27,867 nucleotides of DNA from an uncultured Eubacterium sp. (lineage in GTDB: Bacteria; Bacillota; Clostridia; Lachnospirales; Lachnospiraceae): assembly GCA_934317205.1 (NCBI GenBank), contig CAKREL010000020.1:1-27867 (forward strand), written 5' to 3'. The translations under genes and the position numbers were made by a program. Positions 13,316 to 22,017 of this stretch are shown one piece after another (position 1 is the stretch's first letter; each line of letters starts with the position of its first letter). The notes under the pieces are model-generated. The model had not been told where the DNA came from. It searched no databases and worked only from the letters and a program-made list of their open reading frames with translations.

Positions 13316-14815
13316 TTATTTTCTGTATGCAAGAGCATTCCATCTCAGCTCATTTTTCAGCTGACGGATATTGGTATCTTTATCAATATAAACAGCTTCG
13401 ATTCCCATTGCATCTGCCCAGTCTCCCATCTGCTCAGCTGTCAGATCATAGGAAAATGCAGTATGATGTGCGCCACCTGCAAGGATCCATGCCTCTGCAC
13501 CAGTGATCAGATTTGGCTGAGGTGTCCAGAATGCAGTAGCAACTGGAAGCTTCGGCATTGGTTTTTCTGTCTTTTTGCAATCCACATCGTTGATGATCAG
13601 GCGGAAACGATCACCAAGGTCGATCAGTGAAGTTGCAATACCAGGACCTGTCTTTGCAGTAAATACTAAACGCGCCGGATCTTCTCTGTCACCCATAGAT
13701 AACGGCTGCTCTTTGATACTGATCGGGCCATCTGCGATACTTGGACAAACCTCCAACATATGAGCTTCCAGAATGCCTTCTTTTCCAGGAACGAGATTAT
13801 ATGTATAATCTTCCATAAAGGATGTTCCCTTTGCATCTTTCATTCCCTGAGTCATAATCTTCATAACGCGTACCATGGCTGCTGTCTTCCAGTCACCTTC
13901 ACCGCCGAAACCATATCCTTTTTCCATCAGACGCTGAATAGCCAGTCCCGGAAGCTGTTTCAATGCTCCCAGATCTCCGAAATGAGTAACGATTGCCTGG
14001 TAGTTTTTCTCCTCAAGGAAACGCTCAAATCCAATTTCGATTCCAGCCTGAACTGCCACATGTTTGCGGAATTCCTTTTCATCTCTGCCTTCTAACAGAA
14101 TCTGATATTTGCTGTAATACTCTTCTACTAATGTATCAATATCCGCCTGAGAAACAGCTGCCACAGCCTCTGCGATCTCATTTACCGGATAAGCATCCAC
14201 TTCCCAGCCAAATTTGATCTGTGCTTCTACTTTGTCTCCCTCAGTAACCGCTACATTTCTCATATTATCTGCGATTCTCATAACACGGATATGACTGCTT
14301 TCCACAACACCTACTGCGGTACGCATCCAGGAGCCAATCTTTTTCTGAACTGTTTCGTCTTCCCAGTAGCCAACTACAATCTTACGCTCCATACCAAGAC
14401 GGCTGAAAATATGACCATACTCACGATCTCCGTGTGCAGACTGATTCTCATTCATAAAATCCATATCAATCGTATCGTATGGAATTTCACGATTAAACTG
14501 TGTATGCAGATGAAGCAGTGGTTTTCTGTATTCCTGCAATCCGAGGATCCATGATTTTGCAGGTGAAAATGTGTGCATCCATGTGATGACACCGGCACAG
14601 TTTTCATCATTATTTGCCTCGTTGAATGTCTGACGAATCAGCGCATTTGTGATCAGTGTAGGTTTCCAGACAACCTCATATGGAAGATTTCCGGATGCGT
14701 TTAAGGCATTTACGATAATTTTTGCGTGTTCTGCTACATGAGCCAGACACTCATCACCGTATAAATCCTGTGAACCTGTGCAAAACCAAAACTTGTAATT
14801 TTTCTGCTGAATCAT
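13316..14815 (-). CDS. araA: L-arabinose isomerase AraA
   Basis: This is the cytoplasmic metal-dependent isomerase converting L-arabinose to L-ribulose. The 499 residues match the family length. The four metal-ligand motifs are visible: GFGGEGDWKTAA (Glu near 306), SFMEDYTYNL (Glu near 333), EAHMLEVCPS (His near 350) and GGAHHTAFS (His near 449). The N-terminal WFCTGSQDLYG and the central TWMHTFSPAKSWI are also typical. The ATG has AGGAGG seven bases upstream. It is the last gene of the araB-araD-araA operon, 90 bases after araD, and is followed by a hairpin terminator. Confidence 0.97.
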   Translation of the reverse strand: MIQQKNYKFWFCTGSQDLYGDECLAHVAEHAKIIVNALNASGNLPYEVVWKPTLITNALIRQTFNEANNDENCAGVITWMHTFSPAKSWILGLQEYRKPLLHLHTQFNREIPYDTIDMDFMNENQSAHGDREYGHIFSRLGMERKIVVGYWEDETVQKKIGSWMRTAVGVVESSHIRVMRIADNMRNVAVTEGDKVEAQIKFGWEVDAYPVNEIAEAVAAVSQADIDTLVEEYYSKYQILLEGRDEKEFRKHVAVQAGIEIGFERFLEEKNYQAIVTHFGDLGALKQLPGLAIQRLMEKGYGFGGEGDWKTAAMVRVMKIMTQGMKDAKGTSFMEDYTYNLVPGKEGILEAHMLEVCPSIADGPISIKEQPLSMGDREDPARLVFTAKTGPGIATSLIDLGDRFRLIINDVDCKKTEKPMPKLPVATAFWTPQPNLITGAEAWILAGGAHHTAFSYDLTAEQMGDWADAMGIEAVYIDKDTNIRQLKNELRWNALAYRK

Positions 14816-14905
14816 AATATTTCCTCCTAGTAAAAATGAATTTATGCTTTATTTTCATTTCATCGAACACTATTTTCTAAATTTATGTGTGTCTTTACGT
14901 TCTTC

Positions 14906-15607
14906 CTAATGATTATTCTGACCATAGTAAGCATTTGCGCCGTGCTTTCTGTAATAATGCTTATCCTGCAATTCCTGCGGTGCCGGCTGATTCTGTGGAT
15001 TGATCATCTCACAGCGAGCAGCCATTTTTGCCACTTCTTCCAGAACAACTGCGTTGTGTACTGCCTCATGTGCATCCTTACCCCAGGTGAATGGTCCGTG
15101 GTTCTTACACAACACAGCAGGTACTGCGATATAATCTTTGCCGCGGCGTTCGAACTCATCCGCGATCAGCACACCGGTATTATGCTCATATCCTTCGTCA
15201 ATCTCTTCTTTCGTCAGATTGCGCACGCATGGAACTTCTCCGTAAATATAATCCGCATGGGTTGTTCCATAACACGGAATGTCACGTCCTGCCTGCGCCC
15301 AGCTGGTGGCCCAGGAAGAATGCGTGTGCACAATTCCTCCGATATTCGGAAAACGATTATAAAGAACCACATGTGTTGCGGTATCAGAAGACGGATTATA
15401 GCGTCCTTCCACCTTATTTCCTTTTAAATCTACGACCACCATATCTTCCGGTGTCAGCAGATCATATTCCACACCACTTGGTTTGATAACAAACAGCCCG
15501 GATTCCCGGTCAATTCCGCTGACATTTCCCCAAGTAAACGTCACAAGTCCGTACTTCGGAAGCATCATGTTTGCTTCATATACCTGCTTTCTTAATTCTT
15601 CCAGCAT
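14906..15607 (-). CDS. araD: L-ribulose-5-phosphate 4-epimerase AraD
   Basis: This is a class II aldolase-family zinc enzyme that converts L-ribulose 5-phosphate to D-xylulose 5-phosphate, feeding the pentose phosphate pathway. The 233 residues include [13 protein letters not shown] (substrate phosphate region), the zinc ligands HTHS at about 95-98 and the THADYIYG motif with the third His near 171. Length and motifs fit AraD better than fuculose or rhamnulose aldolases, and the operon supports this. The ATG follows CAGGAGG. It lies between araB and araA, with gaps of about 100 and 90 bases. Confidence 0.95.
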   Translation of the reverse strand: MLEELRKQVYEANMMLPKYGLVTFTWGNVSGIDRESGLFVIKPSGVEYDLLTPEDMVVVDLKGNKVEGRYNPSSDTATHVVLYNRFPNIGGIVHTHSSWATSWAQAGRDIPCYGTTHADYIYGEVPCVRNLTKEEIDEGYEHNTGVLIADEFERRGKDYIAVPAVLCKNHGPFTWGKDAHEAVHNAVVLEEVAKMAARCEMINPQNQPAPQELQDKHYYRKHGANAYYGQNNH

Positions 15608-15713
15608 GACAATTATCCTCCTGTTTTCATAGAATTCTACCCAATATTCGCATATCGTAAAGCTGACGCTCCACTTTTATGCTCATATCGGGGCTGGTCA
15701 TTACAATGTAAAA

Positions 15714-17315
15714 TTAGCGCAATTGTTCTACTGCTGCCCGTTCAATAGCAAGACCTGCTTTATAATCTTTCATAAACGTCTCAAAGCCTTCCACATCGGC
15801 TGCCTCCGGCTGCATTGCACTGCCTTCCTCTCCGTGGAAAATTCTGGCATTCAGATACTCCGGCAATGTCTCGTCTTTCGCTTTGTTTTGCATGTAAGCA
15901 GCCAGAAGCGCAATTCCCCAGGCACCGCCCTCACCAGCTGTCTCCATGACAAATACTGGTGTCTGCATTGCGGCAGCCATAATACGCTGTCCTACTCCTT
16001 TCGTCAGGAAAAATCCTCCATGACCAAGCATCTTATCAATCTGTACATTCTCTTGTTTTACAAGTATATCCATACCTGCTTTTAATGCGCCCAGAGATGT
16101 CATCAGATGCAGTCTCATAAAGTTTGCCAAATTAAATGCGCTGTCCGGTCTGCGCACAAATAAAGGACGGCCTTCCTCAAATCCTGTAATACTCTCGCCT
16201 GAAAAATAGTTGTATGCCAACAGACCGCCACAATCTGCATCACCTTCCAATGCTTTGCGGTACAGCGTACCATACAATGTATCCATATCTGGTTTCACGC
16301 CAAATGCTTCCAATGCCTCACCAAACAATCCAACCCATGCATTCAGATCTGAAGTACAGTTATTGCAATGCACCATAGCCACCGGTTTTCCATCTGGTGT
16401 GGTAACCATATCAATTTCTTCATAGTATCTGGAAAGTGCATGTTCCATAACAACCATGGCAAATACACTTGTTCCTGCAGATACGTTTCCGGTACGTACT
16501 GCCACACTGTTTGTCGCTGTCATTCCGGTTCCTGCATCTCCTTCCGGCGGACAAAGAGGAATTCCTGCCTGCAAATCCCCTGCCGGGTCAAGTAATTTTG
16601 CACCAGCCTCAGTCAGCACACCGGCCTTTTCTCCTGCCACCAGAACTTTCGGAAAAATATCTTTCAAATGATAGTTCATTCCTTTTGCCTGTAACAGCCC
16701 GTCAAATTTTGCCGCCATTACTTTATCATAATCATTGGTATTTGAATCAATTGGGAACATTCCAGCTGCCTCACCGACACCGACTACTTTTTCGCCTGTA
16801 AGTTTCCAGTGAATATAGCCAGCCAGAGTGGTAACAAAACTAATCTGGTTTATATGAGACTCACCATTTAGAATTGCCTGATACAAATGTGCCACGCTCC
16901 ATCGCTGCGGAATATTAAATGAAAAAGTTTCAGAAAGTTCTTTTGCAGCCTGCTCTGTCATAGTATTTCTCCAGGTACGGAACGGAACCAGTAACTGATC
17001 TTCTGCATCAAAAGCCATATAACCGTGCATCATACCGCTAAATCCCATAGCAGCTACCCGATTTAAAGTGACTCCATATTTTTCCTGCACATTCTGTTTC
17101 AGTTTTGCATAACAATCCTGTAATCCTTCCCGGATATCGGCCAGACTGTAAGTCCAGATCTGGTTCTCCAGACGATTTTCCCATCCATGACTGCCCAAAG
17201 CCAGTGTATCTCCAGCTTCATCGATCAAAACAGCCTTAATTCTTGTGGAACCAAATTCCATACCGAGAATCGCCTGACCATTTCGGATTAGTTCTGCAAT
17301 TTTCACGTTATCCAT
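15714..17315 (-). CDS. araB: FGGY-family carbohydrate kinase, probable L-ribulokinase
   Basis: This is a cytoplasmic kinase expected to make L-ribulose 5-phosphate from L-ribulose and ATP. The 533 residues show an FGGY N-terminal domain with the phosphate-binding start [16 protein letters not shown] (about 17-32), the substrate region [16 protein letters not shown], and a C-terminal domain with GGGF-like and [14 protein letters not shown] motifs. By sequence it resembles xylulokinase-like FGGY proteins more than classical enterobacterial AraB. Its place as first gene of an operon with araD and araA supports ribulokinase, but xylulokinase activity is possible. The ATG has AAAGGGGG seven bases upstream. 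A promoter with an overlapping dyad lies in the divergent gap to the regulator. Confidence 0.85.
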   Translation of the reverse strand: MDNVKIAELIRNGQAILGMEFGSTRIKAVLIDEAGDTLALGSHGWENRLENQIWTYSLADIREGLQDCYAKLKQNVQEKYGVTLNRVAAMGFSGMMHGYMAFDAEDQLLVPFRTWRNTMTEQAAKELSETFSFNIPQRWSVAHLYQAILNGESHINQISFVTTLAGYIHWKLTGEKVVGVGEAAGMFPIDSNTNDYDKVMAAKFDGLLQAKGMNYHLKDIFPKVLVAGEKAGVLTEAGAKLLDPAGDLQAGIPLCPPEGDAGTGMTATNSVAVRTGNVSAGTSVFAMVVMEHALSRYYEEIDMVTTPDGKPVAMVHCNNCTSDLNAWVGLFGEALEAFGVKPDMDTLYGTLYRKALEGDADCGGLLAYNYFSGESITGFEEGRPLFVRRPDSAFNLANFMRLHLMTSLGALKAGMDILVKQENVQIDKMLGHGGFFLTKGVGQRIMAAAMQTPVFVMETAGEGGAWGIALLAAYMQNKAKDETLPEYLNARIFHGEEGSAMQPEAADVEGFETFMKDYKAGLAIERAAVEQLR

Positions 17316-17389
17316 CGTATGTCCCCCTTTGATTTATGTTTGTAAAAAATTTCGATTTCTTTCAAAATATTCTTATCTGTCTTGCTTCT

Positions 17390-17418
17390 ATCATAAATCA
17401 TTTCCGTTGAAACCGAAA
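17390..17418 (-). promoter_or_regulatory. araB promoter with overlapping operator-like dyad
   Basis: On the minus strand the -10 TATGAT (17390-17395) lies 17 bases from a poor -35, TTTCGG (17413-17418), as expected for an activator-dependent promoter. The -35 is embedded in an imperfect 18-base dyad, TTTCNGTTNNAACNGAAA, at 17401-17418. This is the best candidate site for the divergent AraC-family protein. Confidence 0.5.
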
Positions 17419-17499
17419 GAATTTTATTATGCATTTTCTGGACATTTATTGACATTCCGTATAAAATAAAAAGAAAAAAATTTTTTTCAGATCTTAGCT

Positions 17500-17514
17500 T
17501 TCCGGATTGCGGAA
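17500..17514. promoter_or_regulatory. Second dyad in the araB/regulator intergenic region
   Basis: TTCCG and CGGAA flank five bases, about 45 bases ahead of the regulator's ATG. TTCCG also occurs at 17402-17406 and 17455-17459, so the 244-base divergent gap holds three copies. It may be an autoregulatory site. The regulator's own promoter is unclear; TATAAA at 17460-17465 with TGGACA at 17439-17444 is a weak candidate. Confidence 0.3.
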
Positions 17515-17559
17515 TCATCCGTTTTTCCCTGTCCAGTGCTATGATCTTCGGAGGCATAT

Positions 17560-18447
17560 ATGCTTGCAAATTTTGAACCAAGAAATACTGGCGGCGCTGA
17601 GCGGGTCTGGACCGGCCGCTACCGTAACCTGCACAATCTTCCACACTGGCATTTGGAAAATGAATTGATTATTGTGGAACAGGGCTGTGTCACGGTGTCC
17701 CACAATCATCAGGAATATAACCTTACCGCCGGAGAATCCATTTTTCTTTCCAGCGGGGAAATCCACTATATCAAAAGTGAGGCGGACAGTATTACTGCTA
17801 TCACCTTATTTGATGCAGCTCTGACTGCACCGCTGACCAGTCATTATCAGCTCTGCTGTGCCAAACTGTCCGATAACTATGATATTACAGCAGTCTTTTC
17901 CCTTATTCAGAGAGAGCGTAGCGAGAAAAAGCCGTTCTTTGAGCAGCAAACCTGTGTGCTGATCACAGACTTAATGATCCGGATTTTTCGTGGAGAATCC
18001 TGCATGCCTGCAGCGAGCCGCCAGGAACACTCTTCCATCGACAATTACAAAAATCTGCTGGATGAAATTGACAAAAATTACAACTACATCACATTTTCCG
18101 ATGCCGCTGCATTTATGGGACTGTCAGAACCGTATTTTTCGAGATTTTTCCGAAAGATCTCCGGCATGACATTTTCCCGATACCTGAATACCGTTCGTTT
18201 GGAACATGCCATCGCCATGCTGCTAGAAAATCCACGCAAACATTCGGTGACAGAAATCGCATCCCTCTGTGGATTCGAAACCATCCGTCATTTTAACCGT
18301 GTTTTCCGTGATATTACAGGAATGTCGCCACGGGAACTTCCCGCCAACTATGTTCCGGATTTCAAGCCGATCTGCCGGATTGCGGATGCATTTGACCCGA
18401 CACTGCAAAGTTCGGAACTCTTGACGGAACCAGATTCACAGGAGTAA
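17560..18447 (+). CDS. AraC-family transcriptional regulator, probable arabinose regulator
   Basis: The 295-residue protein has an N-terminal cupin-like sugar-sensing domain (about 20-140; note LPHWHLENELIIVEQG and LSSGEIHYI, typical of AraC cupins). Its C-terminal AraC/XylS DNA-binding domain (about 165-265) has two helix-turn-helix units, ITFSDAAAFMGLSEPYFSRF and SVTEIASLCGFETIRHFNRV, the second followed by FRDITGMSPREL. About 30 residues extend beyond the second unit. The ATG has CGGAGG five bases upstream. It is divergent from araB, so it most likely activates the araBDA operon in response to L-arabinose. Many Firmicutes use a GntR-LacI type AraR instead. The inducer is inferred from location. 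Confidence 0.9.
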   Translation: MLANFEPRNTGGAERVWTGRYRNLHNLPHWHLENELIIVEQGCVTVSHNHQEYNLTAGESIFLSSGEIHYIKSEADSITAITLFDAALTAPLTSHYQLCCAKLSDNYDITAVFSLIQRERSEKKPFFEQQTCVLITDLMIRIFRGESCMPAASRQEHSSIDNYKNLLDEIDKNYNYITFSDAAAFMGLSEPYFSRFFRKISGMTFSRYLNTVRLEHAIAMLLENPRKHSVTEIASLCGFETIRHFNRVFRDITGMSPRELPANYVPDFKPICRIADAFDPTLQSSELLTEPDSQE

Positions 18448-18483
18448 GATAGAAGAACAAACAGAAATGGAGAATTTATTTAT

Positions 18484-18723
18484 ATGAAAAAATTAAAACA
18501 GATTACTGCACTGATCGGTGTCATTGCACTGGCTGGATTATATGTATCTACACTGGTACTGGCGCTCATCGGCAGTGCGGAAGCGATCAACCTGTTAAAA
18601 GTTGCCGTATATGCAACAATTGTGCTTCCGGTATTGCTTTGGGCTTATTCTTTCATCTACCGAATGATGAAAGGAAAACAAAATGATTCCATGGATGATG
18701 ACACTTCCAAAAAGAACAGGTAA
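18484..18723 (+). CDS. Small two-helix membrane protein, unknown function
   Basis: This is a 79-residue protein I do not recognise. It has a basic start, a helix at about 8-31 (ALIGVIALAGLYVSTLVLAL), a second at about 40-60 (VAVYATIVLPVLLWAYSFIY), and a charged hydrophilic tail rich in K, D and N. Both ends are probably cytoplasmic. It begins 36 bases after the AraC-type gene on the same strand, with TGGAG about 11 bases before the ATG, and is followed by a terminator, so the two genes probably share a transcript. A link to sugar uptake cannot be shown from the sequence. Confidence 0.7.
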   Translation: MKKLKQITALIGVIALAGLYVSTLVLALIGSAEAINLLKVAVYATIVLPVLLWAYSFIYRMMKGKQNDSMDDDTSKKNR

Positions 18724-18748
18724 AAATATATATTATGATATAAGTGTC

Positions 18749-18806
18749 AAAAACTCCAATGTTGTTACGAATCCAGAAAATCATTCGCAACAGCATTGGA
18801 GTTTTT
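18749..18806. terminator. Bidirectional terminator between convergent genes
   Basis: AAAAACTCCAATG (18749-18761) pairs with CATTGGAGTTTTT (18794-18806). The stem continues inward to 18772/18783 with one G-U wobble and one mismatch, leaving a 10-base loop. T runs follow on both strands. It serves the small membrane gene on plus and the GldF-GldG fusion gene on minus. Confidence 0.85.
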
Positions 18807-18861
18807 GTATTTCAGTTTATTCTTTTAGAATTGCTGCGCTCTGTACTTCATTTCAGTTTTA

Positions 18862-20964
18862 CTATGCCCGACGTCTGCGATACCAGATTACGATACCAAT
18901 GACAATAAGTGCCACCGGAAGCACCATTACAAGCAGTGTCTCACTCATGATCGCAATAGACTGATTTACAGAAAGCGTTGAATACGTATATTGTTTCGCA
19001 TCAATGGATACTGCTGAATCCTTTCCTGCAAAATTGCTCGTAATTCCTTTAAATAATGCCAGATTCTGTCCGGATACCATAGAATCTGCATCACTTGTCA
19101 AAGCCATGGAAGAGGCGACAATTGTAATATCTGCTCCTGTCTCACTGTCCGTTACATTTGCTGCAACACTAAATTGTCCAGTCTGATCACCATTTTCTTT
19201 TTCAAAAGTTCTGATATTGGCAATATCGCTCTTTATATAAGCATTCTCAGATGTTGTCAACAAATCTGTCCATGTAATTGTATCCGGGTGTGCACCACTA
19301 TTACTGATTGCCTGTGCATATGGCATAAAGACGTACTTTTCTACTTTCGAAGTCTGTGTAGCACTTGCCACATCAGGAAGCAGATAGAACGGATACTGAT
19401 AATAGTGAGAATGATCAGAATCCATTACCAGACCATTTGTCACACTGATATCGTAAGTTGCAAGAATACTGTCAAAATTCGGAGTCTCTGTAGTTTTACT
19501 GTAAGAAGTCGTAATAATTGCTTTTCCACCACCTGCCAGATAATTACTTACTTTTGTCGCATCATCTGCAGAAAAATCAGAAGTTGGTCCATTGATAATA
19601 ATACCTGCCGCATCTTCCGGAATCACATCTTCCTGTAAAAGTGTTACTTCTTCTACAGAAATATTCATTTTCTCCAATGCTGACTTAAAACTATCATCCA
19701 GAGATGTCTCTCCGTGTCCTGTGATTACATATACTTTTGGCATATTCTCACTCGTTACATAACTGATGGCACCAGTCAGCTGACCTTCTCCATCATATGC
19801 CGATTTTGTCTGTGTATAAGTAGAATAATCAACAGAATATTCATACAGATCATTGGCATCCACTACCTTAGATGTATCACCACTTACAACAATAATGCTT
19901 CCATCTGAAGGTGCTGTATCGGTATAACTTGCATAGAAATTCGGTGAAACTGCAGAATCGACATACTCCACTTTGATATGTGAGGATTCATCTGCATAAT
20001 TTTCCAGTGTATGTACCACTGTATCATCTGCACTTTTCTCACTGGACAAAACATAGAATGTCACATCCTGTTTCAGATTCTTTACCAGCTTTACACTGTC
20101 ATCTGTCAACGTATACAAATTCTGCGTAGTCAGATCCACATTTTTCACTTTTTCCGGAAGCTGATTTGCAAATACGTTCACCGCAACAGCAATGGCCATA
20201 CCGATTACAACAAAACTTGAATTGAACACACCACATCTGATTTTTTTTGAGCTTACTGTCCAACGATGCTTCTGAACCACCTGACATGTCAGAAACAGAA
20301 ATAATATCGTTCCACTGACATAATAAATGATTCCAGTCACATCTAACATACCATTGCTAAAGTTACTCAGTGCTGTGGACGTTGAAAGACAATTTAAAAT
20401 CTTCGTGAATGTATTTCCGCTGGATGAGATAATGCTTGTAATTCCCTCCATCATGTATCCAATAAATAAAATTGCAAAGGATAACACTGCTGCGATCACC
20501 TGACTCTCCGTCAATGAGGAGACAAAGACACAGATAGAAATAGACAGACAGCCGTATAACCATAATCCGAGGATTGCTGCATAACTTTCCGCAATTGGAA
20601 CACTGCCAAATTGTGCCAGTAATGGCGGGCACAGACAGATTGCACCGACTACTATAGAAAATACTATCAGTAATGCGAAGAATTTACCAAGAATCACCTT
20701 CGGAATAGAAACCGGTGATGTATATAGTAACTGATCCGTTTTTGTTCTGCGATCATCTGACATACTCCGCATAGCCAGGATTGGGATAATGATCATCAAT
20801 ACAAAAGCCACATTATTCAGGGAATAGGACAGATATGGTGTACCATAAATCAGATTATTTGCTACGAAATATAAATTAAATACAAAGAAAAATGCTGCAA
20901 GGAAAATCCATCCGATCACAGAAGTGAAATAGGACTTTAACTCTCTTTTTAATACTGCTCTCAT
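18862..20964 (-). CDS. ABC-2 permease fused to a GldG-like auxiliary domain
   Basis: This 700-residue protein is the membrane half of an ABC transporter. Residues 1-240 form an ABC-2/GldF-type permease with about six helices (starting MRAVLKRELKSYFTSVIGWI and containing RSMSDDRRTKTDQLLYTSPV). A helix at about 253-272 leads into a large extracellular GldG-like domain (ABC-transporter auxiliary type; QNLYTLTDDSVKLVKNLKQD, VYVITGHGETSLD, IIINGPTSDF), and a last helix at about 677-695 ends in RRRR. In Bacteroidetes GldF and GldG are separate gliding proteins; here they are one chain in a non-gliding organism. It overlaps the ATPase gene by four bases (ATGA). The substrate is unknown. Confidence 0.85.
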   Translation of the reverse strand: MRAVLKRELKSYFTSVIGWIFLAAFFFVFNLYFVANNLIYGTPYLSYSLNNVAFVLMIIIPILAMRSMSDDRRTKTDQLLYTSPVSIPKVILGKFFALLIVFSIVVGAICLCPPLLAQFGSVPIAESYAAILGLWLYGCLSISICVFVSSLTESQVIAAVLSFAILFIGYMMEGITSIISSSGNTFTKILNCLSTSTALSNFSNGMLDVTGIIYYVSGTILFLFLTCQVVQKHRWTVSSKKIRCGVFNSSFVVIGMAIAVAVNVFANQLPEKVKNVDLTTQNLYTLTDDSVKLVKNLKQDVTFYVLSSEKSADDTVVHTLENYADESSHIKVEYVDSAVSPNFYASYTDTAPSDGSIIVVSGDTSKVVDANDLYEYSVDYSTYTQTKSAYDGEGQLTGAISYVTSENMPKVYVITGHGETSLDDSFKSALEKMNISVEEVTLLQEDVIPEDAAGIIINGPTSDFSADDATKVSNYLAGGGKAIITTSYSKTTETPNFDSILATYDISVTNGLVMDSDHSHYYQYPFYLLPDVASATQTSKVEKYVFMPYAQAISNSGAHPDTITWTDLLTTSENAYIKSDIANIRTFEKENGDQTGQFSVAANVTDSETGADITIVASSMALTSDADSMVSGQNLALFKGITSNFAGKDSAVSIDAKQYTYSTLSVNQSIAIMSETLLVMVLPVALIVIGIVIWYRRRRA

Positions 20965-21938
20965 GCCTTATACACCTCCTCAGATCTGGTTAACTCAAGG
21001 AACACATCCTCCAGCGTCTTTGTATTTGTCCTCATTTCCAGCAAAACTAGCTGATTTGCTGCACAATAACCAAATACCGATGCACGGATATCTCTGCCCT
21101 CCTGTGCAATCACAGACAGGTGCAATTCTTTCTCTTCTGATGCCTTTTCATCCGAATCATTTAAAAGTACTTCACGCACAATTTTGCATTCTTTTACACC
21201 ATCAATCTGCTTCAGACCTTCCATCTGCTCTGTGGCTGCCTGTACGATAACCTCTAACTGCTGTGCACCACTCATGCGGCTCTCAAGATGTTCCATAGAA
21301 TCACTAGCCACCAGATTTCCCTTGGAAATAATAAATACATGATCACACACTGCACTGATTTCCTGTAAGATATGCGAACTTAAAATAACTGTATGATTTT
21401 CTTTCAGAGAACAGATCAGATCACGAATCTCAATAATCTGCTTTGGATCCAGACCTACCGTCGGCTCATCCAGAATAATAATCTCCGGCATTCCCATCAG
21501 AGCCTGTGCAAGTCCAACACGCTGCCTGTAACCTTTGGACAGATTCCGGATCAGCCGGTCTTTCATCTCATGAAGCTTTGTCAGATCCATCACCTGTTTG
21601 ATGTCTGCATTTCGCGTATGTGGATCCAGCTTTTTCAGTTCCGCTACAAATTTCAGATATTCCAGCACTTTCATATCGCCATATACCGGTGGGATTTCCG
21701 GCAGATAACCGATACATTTTTTTGCCTCCTCCGGATTTTTGTTAATATCGTATCCATTGATTTTTACTTCTCCGGATGTAGCACCGATATATCCCGTGAT
21801 AATATTCATTGTCGTCGATTTTCCTGCACCGTTCGGTCCAAGAAATCCATAGATATTTCCCGGTTCCAGTGTCAGATTCAGATCATTAACTGCCACGTTT
21901 GTGCCGTATTTTTTTGTAAGATGACTGATTTCTATCAA
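20961..21938 (-). CDS. ABC transporter ATP-binding protein (GldA-like)
   Basis: This 325-residue ATPase powers the adjacent permease. It has Walker A GPNGAGKS (34-41), signature LSKGYRQR (133-140), Walker B IIILDEP (153-159) and the H-loop His near 189 (SSHIL), then a C-terminal extension of about 100 residues. It starts at a TTG (21936-21938), needed to include the conserved MIEISHLTKKYG start. The Shine-Dalgarno GGAGGAGA (21946-21953) also sits just ahead of an out-of-frame ATG (21941-21943) that reads ATG-TTT-TGA. It lies 79 bases after the Ig-like gene with no terminator between them, so it may belong to the kinase operon. Confidence 0.92.
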   Translation of the reverse strand: MIEISHLTKKYGTNVAVNDLNLTLEPGNIYGFLGPNGAGKSTTMNIITGYIGATSGEVKINGYDINKNPEEAKKCIGYLPEIPPVYGDMKVLEYLKFVAELKKLDPHTRNADIKQVMDLTKLHEMKDRLIRNLSKGYRQRVGLAQALMGMPEIIILDEPTVGLDPKQIIEIRDLICSLKENHTVILSSHILQEISAVCDHVFIISKGNLVASDSMEHLESRMSGAQQLEVIVQAATEQMEGLKQIDGVKECKIVREVLLNDSDEKASEEKELHLSVIAQEGRDIRASVFGYCAANQLVLLEMRTNTKTLEDVFLELTRSEEVYKA

Positions 21939-22017
21939 AACATGATCTCCTCCATTTTCTAAAATTGCTATGTTGTATCTTATACGGCAAATGTGTTAAA
22001 TATTAGGAAAAAATGTG

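Noticed and set aside
12972..13364. Plus-strand open frame of 130 codons spanning the SEC-C/araA gap
   Set aside because: It begins opposite the SEC-C gene, crosses the palindromes and ends in araA. There is no Shine-Dalgarno and its composition is not protein-like.
15645..15690. Direct repeat TATTCGCATATCG / TATGCTCATATCG in the araB-araD gap
   Set aside because: Two mismatches in 13 bases in AT-rich sequence with no promoter nearby; chance is a sufficient explanation.
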